55,137 bases of DNA. Origin: DASSBG01 sp035699085. Lineage in GTDB: Bacteria; Pseudomonadota; Gammaproteobacteria; Xanthomonadales; Rhodanobacteraceae. The translations under genes were made by a program, and so were the position numbers. The stretch is taken from positions 1 through 55,137 of the forward strand of contig DASSBG010000023.1 of the NCBI GenBank assembly GCA_035699085.1. The letters are read 5' to 3'. Under the pieces are notes generated by a model. That model had not been told where the DNA came from and ran no database searches. It saw only the letters and a program-made list of their open reading frames with translations. Numbering within the stretch: position 1 is the stretch's first letter; each line of letters opens with the position of its first letter. Below are positions 51,374-55,137 of the stretch, piece after piece.

Positions 51374-51664
51374 TCAGCCCTCGATCACGGCGACGATGTC
51401 GTCTTCGCGCATGACCAGCAGTTCGTCGCCTTCGACCTTGACCTCGGTGCCCGAGTACTTGCCGAACAGCACCTTGTCGCCGGCCTTGACCGCGACCGGG
51501 CGCACGCTGCCGTCTTCGAGGATCTTGCCGTCGCCGACCGCGATCACTTCGCCCTTGATGGGCTTTTCGGTCGCGGTGTCGGGAATGACGATGCCGCCGG
51601 CGGAGGTGGTCTCGGCCTCCAGGCGCTTGATGATGACGCGATCATGCAGGGGACGAAGCTTCAT
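51374..51664 (-). CDS. groS: Co-chaperonin GroES (Hsp10)
   Basis: The 96-aa lid of the GroEL chamber: MKLRPLHDRVIIKRLEAE, mobile loop TTSAGGIVIPDTATEKPIKGEV, then AVGDGKILEDGSVRPVAVKAGDKVLFGKYSGTEVKVEGDELLVMREDDIVAVIEG. Every family landmark and the length are normal. The start at 51664 is the canonical N-terminus; the longer frame upstream reads through the operator region. It is first in the groES-groEL operon, with a CIRCE operator 48 nt upstream. Confidence 0.98.
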   Translation of the reverse strand: MKLRPLHDRVIIKRLEAETTSAGGIVIPDTATEKPIKGEVIAVGDGKILEDGSVRPVAVKAGDKVLFGKYSGTEVKVEGDELLVMREDDIVAVIEG

Positions 51665-51711
51665 GTGGGTCTTCCTCAACGGGTTGATTAACAAGGAAAT
51701 TTCGAAACTTG

Positions 51712-51738
51712 TCAGCACTCGGGTCTGCCGAGTGCCAG
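51712..51738 (-). promoter_or_regulatory. CIRCE element (HrcA operator) upstream of groES
   Basis: TCAGCACTC-N9-GAGTGCCAG matches the CIRCE consensus TTAGCACTC-N9-GAGTGCTAA with three mismatches and the exact 9-nt spacer. HrcA-mediated heat-shock repression of groESL is therefore expected; hrcA itself is outside the window. Confidence 0.85.
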
Positions 51739-51919
51739 TCCCGGCGGCGCGCAAAACACACAGCAACGCCGTGCACGGGATGCCGCCTAGATGGGGCCGG
51801 CGGCGGCGGTTTCAAGGGCTGCGGGCGCGTGCCGCCCGCCGTGTCGCCGGCGAGCGCGGACCTGCACCGAGCCGCCGATGGTATTAGGCTTCCAGAATCG
51901 CCGTCCCAGGGGGAGAACG

Positions 51920-53236
51920 ATGATCCGTGCCCGCGCGTCAACGCTCGTGCTGCTGCTGGCCGCCTTGCTTGCCGCGGCGTCGGCGCAGGCCGCCACCCTC
52001 ACCGTCACCGGCACCGCCGACCCCGGCAGCGGCCAGTGCACGGCCGCGGCCTGCACCTTGCGCGACGCCATCAGCAGCGCGCAGTTCGGCGACGTCATCG
52101 TGTTCGCCGACAGCCTGGGCTACCCGGCGACCATCACGCTCGACGGCAACCAATTGCTACTCGACAAAGACATCACCATTCTCGGAGCCGGTGCCGACAA
52201 GCTCACCATCGACGCCAACCAGGCCAGCAGGATTTTCATGGTCGCCAACGGAGCGACCGTCACCATCAGCGGCCTGAAGCTGGTTGACGGGCGGATCGTC
52301 GGGGCGGCCGGCCCATCTTTTGCGGGTGCACCGGGCGACCGCGCGTACGGCGGCGCGGTTGCTATCGATTCCGCAAGTGCCTTGCAAATCCTCCGCTGCG
52401 TCCTGATCCGGAACGAGGTTGCCGGTGGTGCCGGCAGCGACGGTCCCGGTCCGGGCGATGGCGGGGCGGCCTTTGGCGGCGCCATCGAAAATGCGGGGAC
52501 GCTGATGATTGGCTCAAGCTCTCTGGTCGACAACCATGCCTCGGGCGGACCCGGGGGAACCGATGAGGTTGCGGGCACCGCTGGCGGCATCGGGGGCGCT
52601 GCCTCGGGCGGCGCCATCCATTCGGCCGGACCCATGCTGGTCGTCAATACGCAATTCCTGCGCAACTCGGCATCGGGAGCGCTGGGCGGCGCACAAGTAA
52701 TGGAAATTGGCGGCGATGGCGGGGACGCACGCGGCGGCGCGATTGCCAGTGAGGACTTCGTCGTGTTGTCCCAGGTAACCATGATGGACAATACCGCCGC
52801 CGCCGGCGCGGGGCAGCCCGGCGACCTCGGCAGTAGTGCTGCCGGTACCGCCGTGGCGAACGACATCGCTGCAACCGGGACTCTGCTGACCCGCGACAGC
52901 GTCTTCGCCAGCAGCGGCGACGCCGGCAGCTGCGACGTCGCCACAACGTCCGCGCAAGGCATCAACTTCGCGGCTGACAGCAGCTGTGGTGGCGACCTCC
53001 AGGTCGCCGATCCGCGGCTGCAAATCATCGACGCCGTGCCCGCACCGATCGCCTTCCCGCACTGGGGCAGCCCGCTGATCGACGCCGCGGCCAGCTGCAA
53101 CGACGCATTCGGCGAGACGCTGGCCGACGATGCGCGCGGCGTGGCGCGGCCGCTGGACGCCGACGCCGACGGCGTGGCGGGCTGCGACATTGGCGCGGTG
53201 GAGTCGGACGAGCTGTTCGCCGGCGGCTTCGACTGA
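51920..53236 (+). CDS. Exported beta-helix (choice-of-anchor Q-type) protein, GFD tail
   Basis: The 438-aa product has signal peptide MIRARASTLVLLLAALLAAASAQA. The typical ATLTVTGTADPGSGQCTAAACTLRDAISSA head of predicted right-handed beta-helix surface proteins follows. Its repeats show the AFGGAIENAG, ASGGAIHSAG and ARGGAIASED turns. The end is PLDADADGVAGCDIGAVESDELFAGGFD, a D-I-G-A-V-E choice-of-anchor segment followed by an F-x-G-G-F-D tail. It is a more distant relative of the three proteins at 38872-45110 and lacks the shared 33-nt upstream element. GGGGGAG lies upstream of the ATG. Confidence 0.85.
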   Translation: MIRARASTLVLLLAALLAAASAQAATLTVTGTADPGSGQCTAAACTLRDAISSAQFGDVIVFADSLGYPATITLDGNQLLLDKDITILGAGADKLTIDANQASRIFMVANGATVTISGLKLVDGRIVGAAGPSFAGAPGDRAYGGAVAIDSASALQILRCVLIRNEVAGGAGSDGPGPGDGGAAFGGAIENAGTLMIGSSSLVDNHASGGPGGTDEVAGTAGGIGGAASGGAIHSAGPMLVVNTQFLRNSASGALGGAQVMEIGGDGGDARGGAIASEDFVVLSQVTMMDNTAAAGAGQPGDLGSSAAGTAVANDIAATGTLLTRDSVFASSGDAGSCDVATTSAQGINFAADSSCGGDLQVADPRLQIIDAVPAPIAFPHWGSPLIDAAASCNDAFGETLADDARGVARPLDADADGVAGCDIGAVESDELFAGGFD

Positions 53237-53294
53237 GGGCGCGGTCGGCGGCTTTCGCCAGCACTCGCTGCGGGCTAGAGTGGCCGGCAGGTCC

Positions 53295-53630
53295 ATGCAC
53301 GCCGCCGCCATGCCCGCCCTCGTCGTTCTCTGCACCTGCCCCGACACCGCCTGCGCCGAGGCCATCGCGAACGCGCTGGTGGGCGAGCGGCTGGCGGCCT
53401 GTGTCAACGCGCTGCCGGGTGTCATCTCGACCTACCGCTGGGACGACGCGATCTGTCGCGACCGCGAGGTGCTGCTGCTGGCCAAGACCACCCACGAGCG
53501 TTTCGACGCGCTGCGCGCACGCATCGAGGCCCTGCACCCGGCTGAACTGCCCGAGGTGATCGCGGTCGAAGTAGGTGCAGGGCTGGATCGCTACCTCGGC
53601 TGGATCGAGGCGGAAACCCGCGGGGCGTAG
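53295..53630 (+). CDS. cutA: CutA1-like divalent-cation tolerance protein
   Basis: The 111-aa trimeric ferredoxin-like fold protein reads VVLCTCPDTACAEAIANALVGERLAACVNALPGVISTYRWDD, then REVLLLAKTTHERFDAL and LHPAELPEVIAVEVGAGLDRYLGWI. The usual H-P-Y-E-x-P-E motif appears as HPAELPE. It is linked historically to copper tolerance and cytochrome c maturation; its precise role is uncertain. cutA next to dsbD is a known arrangement in proteobacteria (E. coli cutA-dsbD). The start at 53295 is supported by CAGG just upstream; 53310 is an alternative. Confidence 0.92.
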   Translation: MHAAAMPALVVLCTCPDTACAEAIANALVGERLAACVNALPGVISTYRWDDAICRDREVLLLAKTTHERFDALRARIEALHPAELPEVIAVEVGAGLDRYLGWIEAETRGA

Positions 53631-53790
53631 TGCCGGAGCGGCCGTACGCGCAGCACGGCTTCGACTTCGCCTGCGGCGCGCGCTACGCTTGCCGAATGCC
53701 GCGAGCGTCCGCGAGCGTCGGCCGCCGAAGCTGGCGCCCCGATTCCTGCGGCCAGCGCAAAGCCGCCCGCTGATTGGAGAGAGTTCACCC

Positions 53791-55137
53791 ATGATCCGCA
53801 AAGGGTTCGGCGCCTGCGCCGTTCTGGTCATGCTGCTGTTCGCCGCCGGCTCCGCCGCGCAGGCGCAGGGCGACGATGGCCTGCTGCCGGTCGAGCAGGC
53901 GTTCGCGCTGAAGGCGCATGTTGCCAAGCCCGGCGTGGTGGCGCTGGACTGGACCATCGCGCCGCACTATTACCTCTACCGCGGGCGCATCAAGGTCAGC
54001 ACGGACAGCGCGGGCGTCACGCTCGGCGAACCGGTGCTTCCCGCCGGCGAGAAGGAGCACGACGAGTACCTCGGCGACGTCGAGATCTACCACGGCGCAC
54101 TGCACGCCACGGTCCCCTACACCGCCGGCGGCGCGCGCACCGTGAAACTCGCGGTGCGCTTCCAGGGCTGCCACGAGGTGGACCCCAAGATTTGCTACCC
54201 GCCGCACACCCAGGTGTTCGAGCTGGCGCTTCCCGCCACAGCGGCCACGGCGATGCCAGCCGCCACCGCGGCGCAGCCGGCCGGAGGGCTCGGCGGCGCG
54301 CTCGGCCGCCTCGGCGGCCCTGCCGGCCAATTCGGCGCAAGTGGTGTTGGCGAGCCGTTGCCGCCGGCGCAGGCGTTCCGCTTCGACGCCATTGCCGCCG
54401 GCCCCACCAGCCTGATGCTGCGCTGGGTGATGCCGCCGCACTACTACCTCTACCGCGACAAGACGACGGTTTCGCTGGTCGACGCCGACGGAGTGAGCCT
54501 CGGCACGCCGCAATGGCCGCGCGGCGTGCAGCATACCGACGAGAACTTCGGCACCACCGAGGTCTACTTCGGCGAACTCGACCTGACCGTGCCACTGCAG
54601 CGCAGCGATGGCGCGGCGCGAAGCATCGTCGTCCAGACCAGCTACCAGGGCTGCCAGGAGGACGGCATCTGCTACCCGGTGATGACGCGCAGCGTGCCGG
54701 TGGCGCTGCCGGCGGCCACCCCGGCGCAACTGGCGGCGTCGGCGCAAGCGCCACCGTCGGCCAGCGCCGCAAGCGCCGCAAACGCCGCCGGCATGGCGCC
54801 GCCGCCAGCGGCCGGCGGCAACGACATCAACGCCGGCCAGGACCGGCTGTCGCGCATCCTGCGTGGCTCGTCGCTGTGGCTGGTACTGGGGGCCTTTTTC
54901 CTCGCCGGTCTCGGCCTCGCCTTCACGCCCTGCGTCTACCCGATGCTGCCGATCCTCACCGGCCTGATCGCCGGTGCCGGCGAGCACCTGTCGACCGGCC
55001 GGGCGACCGTGCTGTCGCTGGTCTACATTCTGGCCAATGCGGTGGTGTTCGCGATCGCAGGCATCGTCGCCGGCCTGCTCGGCTTCAACGTCACCGCCTG
55101 GTTCCAGCAGCCGTGGCTGCTCAGCCTGTTCGCGCTG
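53791..55137 (+). CDS. dsbD: Thiol:disulfide interchange protein DsbD, two N-terminal domains (5' part)
   Basis: DsbD passes electrons from cytoplasmic thioredoxin to periplasmic DsbC and CcmG. The gene is open at the window edge (449 codons seen). After a signal peptide (MIRKGFGACAVLVMLLFAAGSAAQA), there are two copies of the alpha domain. Domain 1 (about 30-147) has APHYYLYRGRIKV and FQGCHEVDPKICYPP; domain 2 (about 205-310) has PPHYYLYRDKTTV and YQGCQEDGICYPV. An Ala/Gly linker separates them. The membrane domain begins near 365, with GLAFTPCVYPMLPILTG holding its first redox Cys. The second membrane Cys and the C-terminal thioredoxin domain lie beyond the window. GGAGAGAG lies upstream of the ATG. 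Confidence 0.93.
   Translation, partial: MIRKGFGACAVLVMLLFAAGSAAQAQGDDGLLPVEQAFALKAHVAKPGVVALDWTIAPHYYLYRGRIKVSTDSAGVTLGEPVLPAGEKEHDEYLGDVEIYHGALHATVPYTAGGARTVKLAVRFQGCHEVDPKICYPPHTQVFELALPATAATAMPAATAAQPAGGLGGALGRLGGPAGQFGASGVGEPLPPAQAFRFDAIAAGPTSLMLRWVMPPHYYLYRDKTTVSLVDADGVSLGTPQWPRGVQHTDENFGTTEVYFGELDLTVPLQRSDGAARSIVVQTSYQGCQEDGICYPVMTRSVPVALPAATPAQLAASAQAPPSASAASAANAAGMAPPPAAGGNDINAGQDRLSRILRGSSLWLVLGAFFLAGLGLAFTPCVYPMLPILTGLIAGAGEHLSTGRATVLSLVYILANAVVFAIAGIVAGLLGFNVTAWFQQPWLLSLFAL

Noticed and set aside
51840..51919. Search for the shared 33-nt element before the fourth beta-helix gene
   Set aside because: A GTGTCGCC word is present, but there is no second box at the right spacing, so this gene is not counted in the proposed regulon.

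Overview
This is a high-GC window from a gammaproteobacterium, most likely of the order Xanthomonadales (Lysobacterales). The pointers are the pilB-pilC-pilD-coaE order, Xanthomonad-style G-rich and palindromic intergenic repeats, an ECF sigma factor overlapping a Ser/Thr kinase gene, and secreted proteins ending in an F-x-G-F-(E/D) tail. Exact genus cannot be read from the sequence.

Layout. 1-2900: the edge of an IS110-type transposase, then a REP-associated tyrosine transposase (RAYT) and an isolated rmlB, embedded in many copies of one palindromic repeat. 2948-4254: two tandem type IV pilin genes, each behind a -24/-12 (sigma-54) promoter match; the second is closed by a strong terminator. 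4283-10036: two paralogous GT-C-like (TMTC-type) TPR membrane proteins and a Wzx-like flippase in one operon. 10203-15212: a translationally coupled methyltransferase, asparagine-synthase-like amidotransferase, GT4 and GT2. 15328-17382: a second GT4 and a dolichol-phosphate-mannose-synthase-like GT2 on the other strand. 17848-22461: pilB, pilC, pilD, coaE. A glycan-building island is therefore wedged inside the pilus locus, and pilin glycosylation is a reasonable hypothesis.

22526-35286 is mostly housekeeping: dusB, metK, a Fic protein divergent from an XRE regulator, yeiH, the ABC-F ATPase uup, yceI, an ELM1-like protein and glnE. 35369-45110 is the most distinctive part. An ECF sigma factor overlaps a membrane Ser/Thr kinase with a TPR-like output region. 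Three paralogous exported beta-helix proteins follow, each preceded by the same 33-nt element with invariant 17-nt promoter-like spacing, and each ending in a Cys-containing F-C-x-G-F tail. I propose a local sigma/kinase-controlled regulon for surface or secreted beta-helix proteins. 45484-49196 holds two tandem LtaS/MdoB-like phosphoglycerol transferases. 49576-51664 is groES-groEL under a CIRCE (HrcA) operator, with an inverted repeat between the two genes. The window ends with a fourth beta-helix protein, cutA and the 5' part of a dsbD that encodes two N-terminal alpha domains.

I saw no rRNA, tRNA or CRISPR array. All functional calls come from reading motifs by eye; no database search was run.
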